DNA of 64,000 nucleotides from Stutzerimonas stutzeri (GTDB taxonomy: Bacteria; Pseudomonadota; Gammaproteobacteria; Pseudomonadales; Pseudomonadaceae): the NCBI GenBank assembly GCA_002339675.1, contig DDKB01000022.1, positions 88,944 through 152,943 on the forward strand, written 5' to 3'. Below are positions 43,481 through 54,035 of the stretch, one piece after another (within the stretch, counting starts at the first letter, position 1; each line of letters begins with the position of its first letter). Under the pieces are notes generated by a model. The model made no database searches, was not told the origin of the DNA, and saw only the letters and a program-made list of their open reading frames with translations. Position numbers and translations under genes: made by a program.

Positions 43481-45025
43481 TTACCAGGTTTGGGTGGCCT
43501 TGAACTTCTCGATACCGGCCTTGATGGCGGCGTCGATTTCGTCGTTGAAGTCACCTTTCACGTTGATCTTGGCCATCAGATCGGCCAGCTCACGATTGAA
43601 GTAGCCCAGCAGGGATGCTTCGAAGGCGCCAACTTTTTCCACTGCCACATCGGTCAGGAAACCGCGCTCAGCTGCATAAAGCGATACGGACATGTCTGCG
43701 ATGGACATCGGCGCGTACTGCTTTTGCTTCATCAGCTCGGTCACACGCTGACCGTGCTCAAGCTGCTTGCGGGTCGCTTCGTCCAGGTCAGAGGCAAACT
43801 GCGCGAATGCAGCCAGTTCGCGGTACTGCGCCAGAGCGGTACGGATGCCACCGGAGAGTTTCTTGACGATCTTGGTCTGCGCCGCGCCACCGACACGGGA
43901 TACCGAAATACCGGCGTTGACGGCCGGACGGATACCCGCGTTGAACATGGCCGACTCCAGGAAGATCTGGCCATCGGTAATCGAGATCACGTTGGTCGGA
44001 ACGAACGCGGACACGTCACCCGCCTGGGTTTCGATGATCGGCAGCGCAGTGAGCGAGCCGGTCTTGCCAGTGACAGCACCGTTGGTGAACTTCTCGACGT
44101 ATTCCTCGGAAACGCGCGAGGCGCGTTCCAGCAGACGGCTGTGGAGATAGAACACGTCGCCCGGATAGGCTTCACGTCCCGGCGGACGACGCAGCAGCAG
44201 GGAAATCTGGCGGTAGGCCACGGCCTGCTTGGACAGATCGTCATACACGATGAGCGCGTCTTCACCGCGGTCGCGGAAGTATTCGCCCATGGTGCAGCCG
44301 GCGTAGGGAGCCAGGAACTGCAGTGCAGCGGACTCGGAAGCCGACGCTGCTACGACGATGGTGTTAGCCATAGCGCCGTGCTGCTCCAGCTTGCGCACCA
44401 CGTTGGCAATGGTCGACTGCTTCTGGCCAATGGCGACGTAGACGCAGCGGATGCCGCTGTTCTTCTGGTTGATGATGGCGTCAACGGCCAGAGCAGTCTT
44501 GCCGATCTGACGGTCACCGATGATCAGCTCGCGCTGGCCACGACCAACCGGGATCATGGCATCGACCGACTTGTAGCCGGTCTGCACTGGCTGGTCGACC
44601 GACTTACGCCAGATCACGCCTGGCGCAACCTTTTCGACCGCATCGGTCGCGGTCGCGTTGATCGGACCTTTGCCATCGATCGGGTTGCCCAAGGCATCGA
44701 CGACACGACCCAGCAGTTCCGGACCAACCGGTACTTCCAGGATACGGCCCGTGCACTTGGCACTCATGCCCTCGGCCAGGCTGGTGTAAGCACCGAGCAC
44801 AACCGCGCCGACCGAATCCTGCTCCAGGTTGAGCGCCATACCAAAGACGCCACCGGGGAATTCGATCATCTCGCCGTACATGACATCGGCCAGACCGTGG
44901 ATACGAACGATACCGTCGGAAACGCTGACGACGGTGCCTTCGTTGCGGGCTTGGGAGGCGACATCGAGTTTCTCGATGCGCCCCTTGATGATTTCACTTA
45001 TTTCGGATGGATTGAGTTGCTGCAT
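43481..45025 (-). CDS. atpA: ATP synthase F1 alpha subunit
   Basis: A 514-aa non-catalytic nucleotide-binding subunit. N-terminal MQQLNPSEISEIIKGRI, Walker A GDRQIGKTALAVD and the arginine-finger segment VSRVGGAAQ are present. It is followed by atpG after 50 bases. Confidence 0.98.
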   Translation of the reverse strand: MQQLNPSEISEIIKGRIEKLDVASQARNEGTVVSVSDGIVRIHGLADVMYGEMIEFPGGVFGMALNLEQDSVGAVVLGAYTSLAEGMSAKCTGRILEVPVGPELLGRVVDALGNPIDGKGPINATATDAVEKVAPGVIWRKSVDQPVQTGYKSVDAMIPVGRGQRELIIGDRQIGKTALAVDAIINQKNSGIRCVYVAIGQKQSTIANVVRKLEQHGAMANTIVVAASASESAALQFLAPYAGCTMGEYFRDRGEDALIVYDDLSKQAVAYRQISLLLRRPPGREAYPGDVFYLHSRLLERASRVSEEYVEKFTNGAVTGKTGSLTALPIIETQAGDVSAFVPTNVISITDGQIFLESAMFNAGIRPAVNAGISVSRVGGAAQTKIVKKLSGGIRTALAQYRELAAFAQFASDLDEATRKQLEHGQRVTELMKQKQYAPMSIADMSVSLYAAERGFLTDVAVEKVGAFEASLLGYFNRELADLMAKINVKGDFNDEIDAAIKAGIEKFKATQTW

Positions 45026-45046
45026 AGCTCTGCTGCCCCTTCAAAC

Positions 45047-45583
45047 TCAAGATTTCAATGCTTCGGCCAGTTTCGCGAGCTTGCCGCGAACAGAGCCATC
45101 GATAACCAGGTCGCCGGCGCGAATCAGTACACCACCAATCAAGGTGGCATCTTCCGCGGCGTGCAGACGCACTTCTCGGCCGAGCCGTGCACTGAGAACC
45201 TTGGCGAGTTTGTCTTGCTGTTCATCGCTCAATGCGAAGGCACTGGTGACATCCACATCGATCGTCTTTTCCTGTTCGGCCTTGTACAGCTCAAACTGGG
45301 CGAAGATGTCAGGCAAAAGCGCCAGACGATCGTTTTCAGCAACGACGTGAATGAAATTCTGTGCCTGGGCGTCGAACTTGTCGCCACACACCTCAATGAA
45401 GGTGGTGGCCTTATCTGTACTCGTCAGACGCGGGGCCTTGAGCACGCGCTGCATGGTGCCGTCTAGCGACACCGCTGCAGCCAGACCGAGCATGGCTGAC
45501 CATTGGGCCAGTTGCTGGTGGGCCTGTGCGTGCTCGAAGGCAGCCTTGGCGTAAGGTCGGGCCAGCGTGGTCAGTTCTGCCAT
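45047..45583 (-). CDS. atpH: ATP synthase F1 delta subunit
   Basis: A 178-aa peripheral-stalk protein joining F1 to the b subunits. LARPYAKAAFEHA at the N-terminus and the C-terminal LIGGVLIRAGDLVIDGSVRG are the family signature. Confidence 0.96.
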   Translation of the reverse strand: MAELTTLARPYAKAAFEHAQAHQQLAQWSAMLGLAAAVSLDGTMQRVLKAPRLTSTDKATTFIEVCGDKFDAQAQNFIHVVAENDRLALLPDIFAQFELYKAEQEKTIDVDVTSAFALSDEQQDKLAKVLSARLGREVRLHAAEDATLIGGVLIRAGDLVIDGSVRGKLAKLAEALKS

Positions 45584-45597
45584 GATCGCGCCCTCGC

Positions 45598-46068
45598 TTA
45601 AATTTCGGCTGCCAGTTTGTTAACCAGCTCCGCATGCGCGCTTTGGTCGATGGATGCGCCCAGGATCTTCTCAGCACCGCTGACGGCCAAGCTACCCACT
45701 TGGGTACGCAGCGCGTCCTTGATGCCGTTGATTTCCTGTTCGATCTCGGCCTGAGCCTGAGCCTTCACACGATCAGCTTCGCTACGGGCCTGGTCACGGG
45801 CTTCGTCGACGATCTGGGTCGCGCGCTTTTTGGCCTGCTCGATGATTTCCGCAGCCTGCCCCTTGGCATCGCGCAGTTGCTCGGCCACTTTCTCGTGGGC
45901 GAGCTCCAGGTCACGAGCCGCGCGGTTGGCGGCGTCCAGGCCGTCTGCGATCTTCTTCTGTCTTTCCTGCAAAGCCGTAATGACCGGAGGCCATACGAAC
46001 TTCATGCAGAACAGCACGAAGATGAAGAAGGCAACGGACTGGCCAATCAGGGTTGCATTAATGTTCAC
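45598..46068 (-). CDS. atpF: ATP synthase Fo b subunit
   Basis: A 156-aa protein: one N-terminal membrane helix (about 5-25, IGQSVAFFIFVLFCMKFVWP) and a long charged Ala-rich coiled coil forming the peripheral stalk. Confidence 0.96.
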   Translation of the reverse strand: MNINATLIGQSVAFFIFVLFCMKFVWPPVITALQERQKKIADGLDAANRAARDLELAHEKVAEQLRDAKGQAAEIIEQAKKRATQIVDEARDQARSEADRVKAQAQAEIEQEINGIKDALRTQVGSLAVSGAEKILGASIDQSAHAELVNKLAAEI

Positions 46069-46120
46069 GCCAACACCTCGCTCGTTCGTTGTCCGTCAAA
46101 CCAATTCACTGGGAAGCGAA

Positions 46121-46378
46121 TCAGCCTGCGATTTGACCAACGAAGGGGTTCGCGAAGGTGAAGAACAGTGCGATACCGACACCGATCATGGTCACGGCGT
46201 CGAGCAGACCGGCGACGATGAACATTTTCACTTGCAGCATCGGAACCATTTCCGGCTGACGCGCTGCGCCTTCCAGGAATTTGCCGCCCAGCAGGCCGAA
46301 GCCGATAGCTGTACCCAGGGCACCCAGGCCGATCAGCAGAGCTACAGCGATAGCAGTCAGTCCAACTACAGTTTCCAT
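46121..46378 (-). CDS. atpE: ATP synthase Fo c subunit
   Basis: An 85-aa hairpin of two membrane helices. The polar loop ARQPE (about residues 39-43) and the ion-binding Asp60 in [10 protein letters not shown] are present; no sodium-binding Gln/Glu pattern stands out, so proton coupling is expected. Confidence 0.97.
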
Positions 46379-46432
46379 CTTTCCTCCGACTTTATGTCGT
46401 ATTGGTTAAGGGTTTAGGTAAAGCGAATCGAA

Positions 46433-47302
46433 TCAGTGGTCGTTGTCTTCATGAGCCATCGACAGGTACACGATCGTGAGCATCATGAAGATGAAGGCCT
46501 GCAGTACGATGATCAGGATATGGAACACCGCCCATGCCCACTGCAGAACAATACCCAGCCCGCCCAGCACCACACCGTTGGCGAACATGATCGCAATCAG
46601 GATGAAGATCAGTTCGCCGGCATACAGGTTGCCGAACAGACGCAGCGCCAGCGAAACCGGCTTGGCGATCAGGGTAACGAATTCGAGAAGGAAGTTGATT
46701 GGCACCAGCAGGATCTGCACGGCCATGTTCTTGCTGCTGAACGGGTGCAGGGTCAGTTCGCCAATGAAGCCGCCGATACCTTTGACCTTGACGCTATAGA
46801 ACAGCAGCAGCGCAAAGACCGAAAGGGCCAGACCCAGCGTCGCGTTCGGATCGGTGGTGGGGACCACGCGGAAGAACAGGTGCTCGTTGCCGGTCACGGT
46901 TGCCGCCAGCATGGGCAGCCAGTCCACTGGGAACAGATCCATGAAGTTCATCAGGAAGACCCAGACGAAAATCGTCAGGGCCAGCGGAGCGATCAGGGCA
47001 TTGCGGCCATGGAAGGTATCTTTAACGCTGTTGTCGACAAACTCGACCATCAGTTCGACGAAGTTCTGCGCCCCTCCCGGCTGGCCGGAAGTCGCCTTGC
47101 GGGCCACCAGCCAGAACAAAAGGATGAATACCAGACCGAGCACCACCGATACGCCGAGCGTATCCAGGTGGAACGCCCAGAACCCCATTTCCTTGGCCTG
47201 CTCGGCCGAATGGGCAAAACCCCATTCGCCGGTCGGAAGGCGGCCATAGGTCAGGTTCGATAGGTGGTGCTGGATGTAACCTGAAGCGTTCTCTGCTGCC
47301 AT
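46433..47302 (-). CDS. atpB: ATP synthase Fo a subunit
   Basis: A 289-aa membrane protein with about six helices. LALRLFGNLYAGELIF contains the essential arginine facing the c ring, and the C-terminal QAFIFMMLTIVYLSMAHE is conserved. Confidence 0.97.
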   Translation of the reverse strand: MAAENASGYIQHHLSNLTYGRLPTGEWGFAHSAEQAKEMGFWAFHLDTLGVSVVLGLVFILLFWLVARKATSGQPGGAQNFVELMVEFVDNSVKDTFHGRNALIAPLALTIFVWVFLMNFMDLFPVDWLPMLAATVTGNEHLFFRVVPTTDPNATLGLALSVFALLLFYSVKVKGIGGFIGELTLHPFSSKNMAVQILLVPINFLLEFVTLIAKPVSLALRLFGNLYAGELIFILIAIMFANGVVLGGLGIVLQWAWAVFHILIIVLQAFIFMMLTIVYLSMAHEDNDH

Positions 47303-47317
47303 GATTGCCTCAATGGA

Positions 47318-47722
47318 TCAATTTGAAATTCTTTTCTTAATCAGCAGAGGAGCGAACCAGCCGACTCCCTGAGTCAGCATGAACACACCAAACAAGGAAA
47401 GTGGGTTCAGCGGTTTCACCCCTGTGAATACCAGCGCAAAAAGCGCCGATGTAAAGATCAGTTTCCCTGCTTCGCCAGCATAAAAGGACCGGACGATTGC
47501 CTGGGCAGCCCGGGCCCCACTAAAGCGAAAGGCCTTGTGGGCAAAATAAATGTTCGGCAGCAAGGCGATCAGTCCGCCAAGCAAACCAGAATAGCCGGCA
47601 ATCCGATCCGCGCACTGCCAAAGCAGCAATGCGGCTACCAGCAACACCACCAGCTGGGCCAACAGAACTGGAAACACCGCGATCCGATGGATGGCTAGGC
47701 GCTTGTGCACGGGGCCGACCAC
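47318..47722 (-). CDS. atpI: ATP synthase subunit I
   Basis: A 134-aa membrane protein with four hydrophobic segments; PVLLAQLVVLLVAALLLW and SGARAAQAIVRSFYAGEAGK are typical of Pseudomonas AtpI, an assembly factor of the c ring. I start at the GTG at 47722, because AAGGG lies 6 bases upstream and the length fits the family; ATGs at 47764 and 47878 lie too close to or upstream of the predicted promoter. Confidence 0.85.
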   Translation of the reverse strand: MVGPVHKRLAIHRIAVFPVLLAQLVVLLVAALLLWQCADRIAGYSGLLGGLIALLPNIYFAHKAFRFSGARAAQAIVRSFYAGEAGKLIFTSALFALVFTGVKPLNPLSLFGVFMLTQGVGWFAPLLIKKRISN

Positions 47723-47791
47723 AATTTTCCCTTGGCTCTCGCCGGCATGCCACGCAGACGCCATGCCCGTGGACTTCAAAAATGCGCGCAG

Positions 47792-47820
47792 ATTATATGG
47801 GGCGACCGATTCAGGTACAA
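47792..47820 (-). promoter_or_regulatory. Promoter of the atp operon
   Basis: Minus-strand TTGTAC (47820-47815), 17-base spacer, TATAAT (47797-47792): a perfect -10 and half-conserved -35. Transcription would start near 47785, about 60 bases before the atpI GTG. Confidence 0.65.
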
Positions 47821-47874
47821 CCGTTTGGTAGTGAATTCCAGACCTGACTACAACCCCATACGTGTAAAATTGTT

Positions 47875-48747
47875 TCACCGTATATGGGCGAGCACACCCT
47901 GCAATTCATCGAGCGAGTTGTAGCGAATCACCAGTTGGCCCTTGCCCTTCTCGCCGTGCTTGATCTGCACCGGAGAGCCCAGCCGCTCGGCCAGACGCTG
48001 CTCGAGCCGGACGATATCGGGGTCGGACTTGACCGCCGTTTTTCGCGTTCCGCTGTCGTTCAGCCAGACGCGCACCAAGGCTTCGGTCTGTCGCACCGTG
48101 AGCCCTCGTGCGACAACATGCCGCGCGGCTTCGACCTGCTGTTCGGCAGGCAGACCGAGCAGCGCGCGCGCGTGGCCCATCTCCAGGTCGCCGTGCGACA
48201 GCAGGGTCTTGATCTCTTCGGGCAGCGCGATCAGGCGCAGCAGGTTGCTGATCGTGACACGTGACTTGCCGACCGCGTCGGCCACCTGTTGCTGGGTAAG
48301 CTGGAATTCCTGCTGCAGCCGCTGCAGGGCGACGGCTTCCTCGATCGGGTTGAGGTCCTCGCGCTGGATGTTCTCGATCAGCGCCATGGCGATCGCCGCC
48401 TCGTCGGTGACGTCGCGCACCAGCGCCGGAATGGTTTCCAAGCCTGCCTGCTGACTGGCCCGCCAGCGGCGTTCGCCGGCGATGATCTCGTAGCGACCCG
48501 CGCCGATGGCGCGCACGACGATTGGTTGCATGACGCCCTGGCTACGGATCGAATGCGCCAGTTCCTCGAGCGTCACCGGGTCGATGTCGCGCCGTGGCTG
48601 GTACTTGCCACGCTGGATCACGTCGAGGGGCAACTGCTGGAGTTCCCGCTCATCTACCGCTGCCGCAGAATCCTGCGGCGCTGCCACGCCGGCGCCGCCG
48701 AGCAGGGCATCCAGTCCGCGTCCTAGGCCTCGTTTTTTCGTCGCCAT
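47875..48747 (-). CDS. parB: Chromosome-partitioning protein ParB
   Basis: A 290-aa CTPase and parS-binding protein: N-terminal GLGRGLDALLGG (ParA contact), GERRWRASQQAGL arginine patch (CTP binding), helix-turn-helix TQQQVADAVGKSRVTISNLLR, and a C-terminal dimer domain. Its targets are the four parS sites in this window. Confidence 0.97.
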   Translation of the reverse strand: MATKKRGLGRGLDALLGGAGVAAPQDSAAAVDERELQQLPLDVIQRGKYQPRRDIDPVTLEELAHSIRSQGVMQPIVVRAIGAGRYEIIAGERRWRASQQAGLETIPALVRDVTDEAAIAMALIENIQREDLNPIEEAVALQRLQQEFQLTQQQVADAVGKSRVTISNLLRLIALPEEIKTLLSHGDLEMGHARALLGLPAEQQVEAARHVVARGLTVRQTEALVRVWLNDSGTRKTAVKSDPDIVRLEQRLAERLGSPVQIKHGEKGKGQLVIRYNSLDELQGVLAHIR

Positions 48748-48756
48748 GAGTTTTCC

Positions 48757-49545
48757 TTATGCGGTTGCGCTGCGGGCGGCCCGGCGTTGGCGACGCGACA
48801 GCTCGCCGGCCAGGGCCAGGTAGGCCAATGCACCCTTGGATTGCTTGTCGTAAACGAGAGCCGGCATGCCGTGGCTCGGTGCTTCGGCCAGTCGGACATT
48901 GCGCGGGATAACGGTGTCGTAGAGTTTTTCACCGAAATGCGTCTTGAGCTGTTCAGTGACGTCATTGGTGAGGCTGCTGCGCGGGTCGTACATGGTGCGC
49001 AGCAAGCCCTCGATCTTCAGCGACGGGTTCAGTGCCTGGCCGATGCGCTGGATCGAGTTGACCAGATCCGTCAGCCCTTCGAGCGCGTAGTACTCGCACT
49101 GCATGGGGATGATCACGCCGTCGGCCGCGGTCAGGGCATTGATGGTCAGCATCGACAACGACGGCGGGCAGTCGATGAGGATGTAGTCGTAGTTCTCGCG
49201 GACCGGTGCCAGTGCCTCGCGCAAGCGATGCTCCTTGGCCGGCAGCTTGAGCAGGGCGACTTCGGCAGCTGTCAGGTCACGGTTGGCCGGCAGTAGCTGA
49301 TAGCCGCCGTGTTCGGAAAACTGCATCGCGTCGACGAGACTGCATTCGCCGATCAGCACGTCGTAGATCGAATACTCCAGGCTCAACTTATCCACACCCG
49401 AACCGGTGGTGGCATTGCCTTGAGGATCGAGGTCGATGAGCAGCACCCGCCGGCGCGTTGCCACCAGCGAGGCGGCCAGGTTGATGCAGGTGGTGGTCTT
49501 GGCGACACCGCCCTTCTGGTTGGCGATGGCAAATACTTTAGCCAT
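48757..49545 (-). CDS. parA: Chromosome-partitioning ATPase ParA
   Basis: A 262-aa Soj-type ATPase with deviant Walker A NQKGGVAKTTTCINLA, Walker B YILIDCPPSL and DNA-binding C-terminus. It moves ParB-parS complexes. Ends 9 bases before parB. Confidence 0.97.
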   Translation of the reverse strand: MAKVFAIANQKGGVAKTTTCINLAASLVATRRRVLLIDLDPQGNATTGSGVDKLSLEYSIYDVLIGECSLVDAMQFSEHGGYQLLPANRDLTAAEVALLKLPAKEHRLREALAPVRENYDYILIDCPPSLSMLTINALTAADGVIIPMQCEYYALEGLTDLVNSIQRIGQALNPSLKIEGLLRTMYDPRSSLTNDVTEQLKTHFGEKLYDTVIPRNVRLAEAPSHGMPALVYDKQSKGALAYLALAGELSRRQRRAARSATA

Positions 49546-49564
49546 GGTCAGCGTCTGTCCGGAG

Positions 49565-50208
49565 TCATGAAGTGCGGCGCAGTATCAACAGGTGGCGCTG
49601 CCCTTGGCAACCGGGAACCTTGAGCACCAGGCATTGCTCCAGACGGAAGTCATCCGGCAGGGCCTGTAGCTCGTCGTCGGGTTGTACGCCCTTCATGGCC
49701 AGCCAGCGGGTATCCCCATCGCCTAGGTGTCGGGTCCAGGCGGTGAAGTCGGCCAGCGCACTGAATGCCCGCGACGTAATACCGGCAAAGGGTTGCGTTG
49801 GCTGAAACGCTTCGACCCGGCTGTGGACTACCTCGACGTTGGCCAGTTGCAACTCGAGTTTCACCTGGGTCAGGAACCGCGTCTTCTTGCCATTGGAGTC
49901 CAGCAGGGTAAAGCGTCGCTCGGGAAACAGGATCGCCAGCGGGATGCCCGGCATGCCGCCTCCGCTGCCCACATCGAGCCAATTCGCGCCGCCCTGCTGC
50001 ACGTAAGGCACGACACTGAGGCTGTCGAGCAGGTGCCGCGAAACCATTTCGGCCGGATCGCGCACCGCCGTCAGGTTATAGGCCCTGTTCCATTTGTTCA
50101 GCAGCGACAGGTAGCCCATCAACAGCGCCTGCTGGCGGTCGTCCAGGGTGATGTCCAGCTGCGCTGCGCCAAGGCGAAGTTCGTCTGCCTGTGCTTGTTC
50201 GACCTGCA

Positions 50209-50209
<1 letters not shown>
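49565..50209 (-). CDS. rsmG: 16S rRNA (guanine-527-N7) methyltransferase
   Basis: A 214-aa SAM-dependent methyltransferase; WLDVGSGGGMPGIPLAI is the SAM-binding motif I, and NKWNRAYNLTAVRDP the family N-terminal motif. The ATG shares a base with the mnmG stop (TGATG). Confidence 0.96.
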
Positions 50210-52101
<1,892 letters not shown>

Positions 52102-52598
52102 CACGCACCTCGTGCCTGTAGAGAAGAGTTCTAGGGAACGCGCAAGTATAGGGCCAGAGCCCACTTGAAAGAAGGCCTCTGGATGATTTTTGATCAGGCG
52201 TTCCGGATCTGCTGTGAATAAACAAATAAGTAGAGAATTCTTTAAAGCTTGTTTTTATGTTTATAAATGGTAGAGCGCTTTCTGTGGATAGATCGCTGTA
52301 GCCGTTGCCAGCAAAGAGCTTGAGCGAAGCAAAAGGCTGTGCCGTTCCTGGGTTGCGCAGGTGCGATTCCCGTTTACAGCCTGTGCACAAGAAGGCCACT
52401 TATCAACAGCCCCATTCGGACCCTTCTTTGGTAACACCTTATCGACCGGGTACATGGATGGTTTTCCACAGGGCTCCGGTGTGCTCAATGGGTGTCTGTT
52501 GAGGGCATCAGACCGGAGGAAATGGTGTGGGTTATTGCTTGCGCACGGCGACGCCGGCGGAACGTTGGACGTCCACCGATTCTCGCAGGCAGAAGGCG
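52102..52598. other. Intergenic region with an oriC-like module and DnaA boxes
   Basis: No gene. Bases 52241-52291 repeat parts of oriC (56642-56697): TTTAAAGCTT, then GTTTATAAATGGT (13 of 13 identical), then TTTCTGTGGATA, in the same order with nearly the same spacing. Near-consensus DnaA boxes: CTATCCACA (minus, 52283-52291), TTATCAACA (52400-52408), TTTTCCACA (52462-52470) and weaker TTATCGACC (52439-52447). A strong AT-rich tract (52210-52270) is adjacent. It also contains the mnmG promoter. Confidence 0.7.
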
Positions 52599-53963
52599 TT
52601 ACTTACCGATGCAAAAACTGGAGAAGATACGGCCCAGCAGGTCATCGGAACTGAAGGCACCGGTGATTTCACCAAGTGCCTGTTGCGCCTGACGCAGGTC
52701 TTCAGCCAGCAGCTCGCCCGCCCCGGCAAGCGTAAGCTGGGCATGGCCGTGCTCGAGGCAATGGTCAGCCTGGCGCAGGGCGTCCAGGTGTCGACGCCGT
52801 GCGCTGAAGCCGCTCTCGGCGGTCTGCTCGTAGCCGATGCAGTGTTTGAGGTGCTCGCGCAACAAATCCAGTCCCTCGCCTGAGCGCGCCGAGAGGCTAA
52901 GGGTGGTGAAGCCGTCGGCCGCGACATGAATCGCTGCGGTTTCTCCCGTCAGGTCGCCCTTGTTGCGGATGAGGGTCGTACGGGCCCGGTCGGGTGTGCT
53001 GACGAGGACGTCCGGCCAGGCATGGTCGTCGGTCTCTTCCCGGGCGCTGGCGTCTACCACCAGCAACACGCGATCGGCCTGTTCGATCGCTTCGACGGCA
53101 CGCGCCACGCCAATGCGCTCGACCTGGTCATCGGTGTCGCGCAGGCCGGCTGTGTCGACCACATGCAGGGGCATGCCGTCGATCTGGATATGTTCGCGCA
53201 GCACGTCGCGCGTGGTGCCGGCTACATCGGTCACGATGGCCGCTTCACGTCCGGCCAGCGCATTGAGCAGGCTGGACTTCCCGGCGTTCGGTCGTCCAGC
53301 GATCACGACGTTCATCCCATCGCGCAGCAGCGCACCCTGACCGGCCTGGCGACGGACCTCAGCCAGTTCCTGGCGCACGCCGTCGAGCAGCGCGAGGACG
53401 CGGCCATCACCAAGGAAATCGATCTCCTCTTCGGGAAAATCGATGGCTGCCTCGACGAAGATGCGCAGCTGGATCAGCTGTTCGGTCAGGGCCTGGACCC
53501 GCCGTGAGAAGTCACCCTGCAGCGAACGCACCGCATTGCGGGCGGCCTGGGTCGAGCTGGCATCGATGAGATCGGCAATGGCTTCGGCCTGGGCCAGGTC
53601 CAGCTTGTCATTGAGAAATGCCCGCTCACTGAATTCGCCCGGGCGCGCCAGCCGCGCACCGAGCTCCACGCATCGCTGCAGCAGCATGTCCAGTACCACG
53701 GGTCCGCCGTGCCCCTGCAGCTCGAGCACGTCTTCGCCGGTAAAGGAATTCGGCCCGGGGAAATAGAGGAGCAGCCCTTCGTCGATGACCTCGCCGTCGT
53801 CGGCGTGGAAAGGGCCGTAATGCGCATGCCGCGGCACCGGCTCGCGCCCGCTCAGCGTGATCGCAATGGCTTTCGCCCGCGGGCCCGAGACTCGCACGAC
53901 GCCGATGCCGCCTCGTCCTGGCGCGGTGGCCACCGCTGCGATGGTGTCGCGATCTTGGCTCAT
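52599..53963 (-). CDS. mnmE: tRNA modification GTPase MnmE
   Basis: A 454-aa protein: N-terminal tetrahydrofolate-binding domain, G domain with GRPNAGKSSLLN and DTAGLRDTDD, and the C-terminal CIGK whose Cys is catalytic. Partner of MnmG. It starts 72 bases after yidC ends, past a terminator. Confidence 0.97.
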   Translation of the reverse strand: MSQDRDTIAAVATAPGRGGIGVVRVSGPRAKAIAITLSGREPVPRHAHYGPFHADDGEVIDEGLLLYFPGPNSFTGEDVLELQGHGGPVVLDMLLQRCVELGARLARPGEFSERAFLNDKLDLAQAEAIADLIDASSTQAARNAVRSLQGDFSRRVQALTEQLIQLRIFVEAAIDFPEEEIDFLGDGRVLALLDGVRQELAEVRRQAGQGALLRDGMNVVIAGRPNAGKSSLLNALAGREAAIVTDVAGTTRDVLREHIQIDGMPLHVVDTAGLRDTDDQVERIGVARAVEAIEQADRVLLVVDASAREETDDHAWPDVLVSTPDRARTTLIRNKGDLTGETAAIHVAADGFTTLSLSARSGEGLDLLREHLKHCIGYEQTAESGFSARRRHLDALRQADHCLEHGHAQLTLAGAGELLAEDLRQAQQALGEITGAFSSDDLLGRIFSSFCIGK

Positions 53964-53993
53964 AAGAAGCTCCCAGGCGGATCCGAGAAAAGC

Positions 53994-54017
53994 AAAACGC
54001 CCCAGTCAAGGGGCGTT
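53994..54017 (-). terminator. Terminator after yidC
   Basis: Minus-strand AACGCCCC-TTGACT-GGGGCGTT followed by TTGCTTTTC. Perfect 8-bp stem; lies 18 bases after the yidC stop. Confidence 0.82.
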
Positions 54018-54035
54018 CTGTGTTGCGCGTCGCTA

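Noticed and set aside
41220..43604. Plus-strand 794-codon open frame across atpD and atpG
   Set aside because: It is the complement of strongly conserved ATP synthase genes; long antisense frames are common in GC-rich coding DNA and it has no recognisable domains.
43418..45466. Plus-strand 682-codon open frame over atpA
   Set aside because: Shadow of atpA and atpH; composition is that of a reverse-complement frame.
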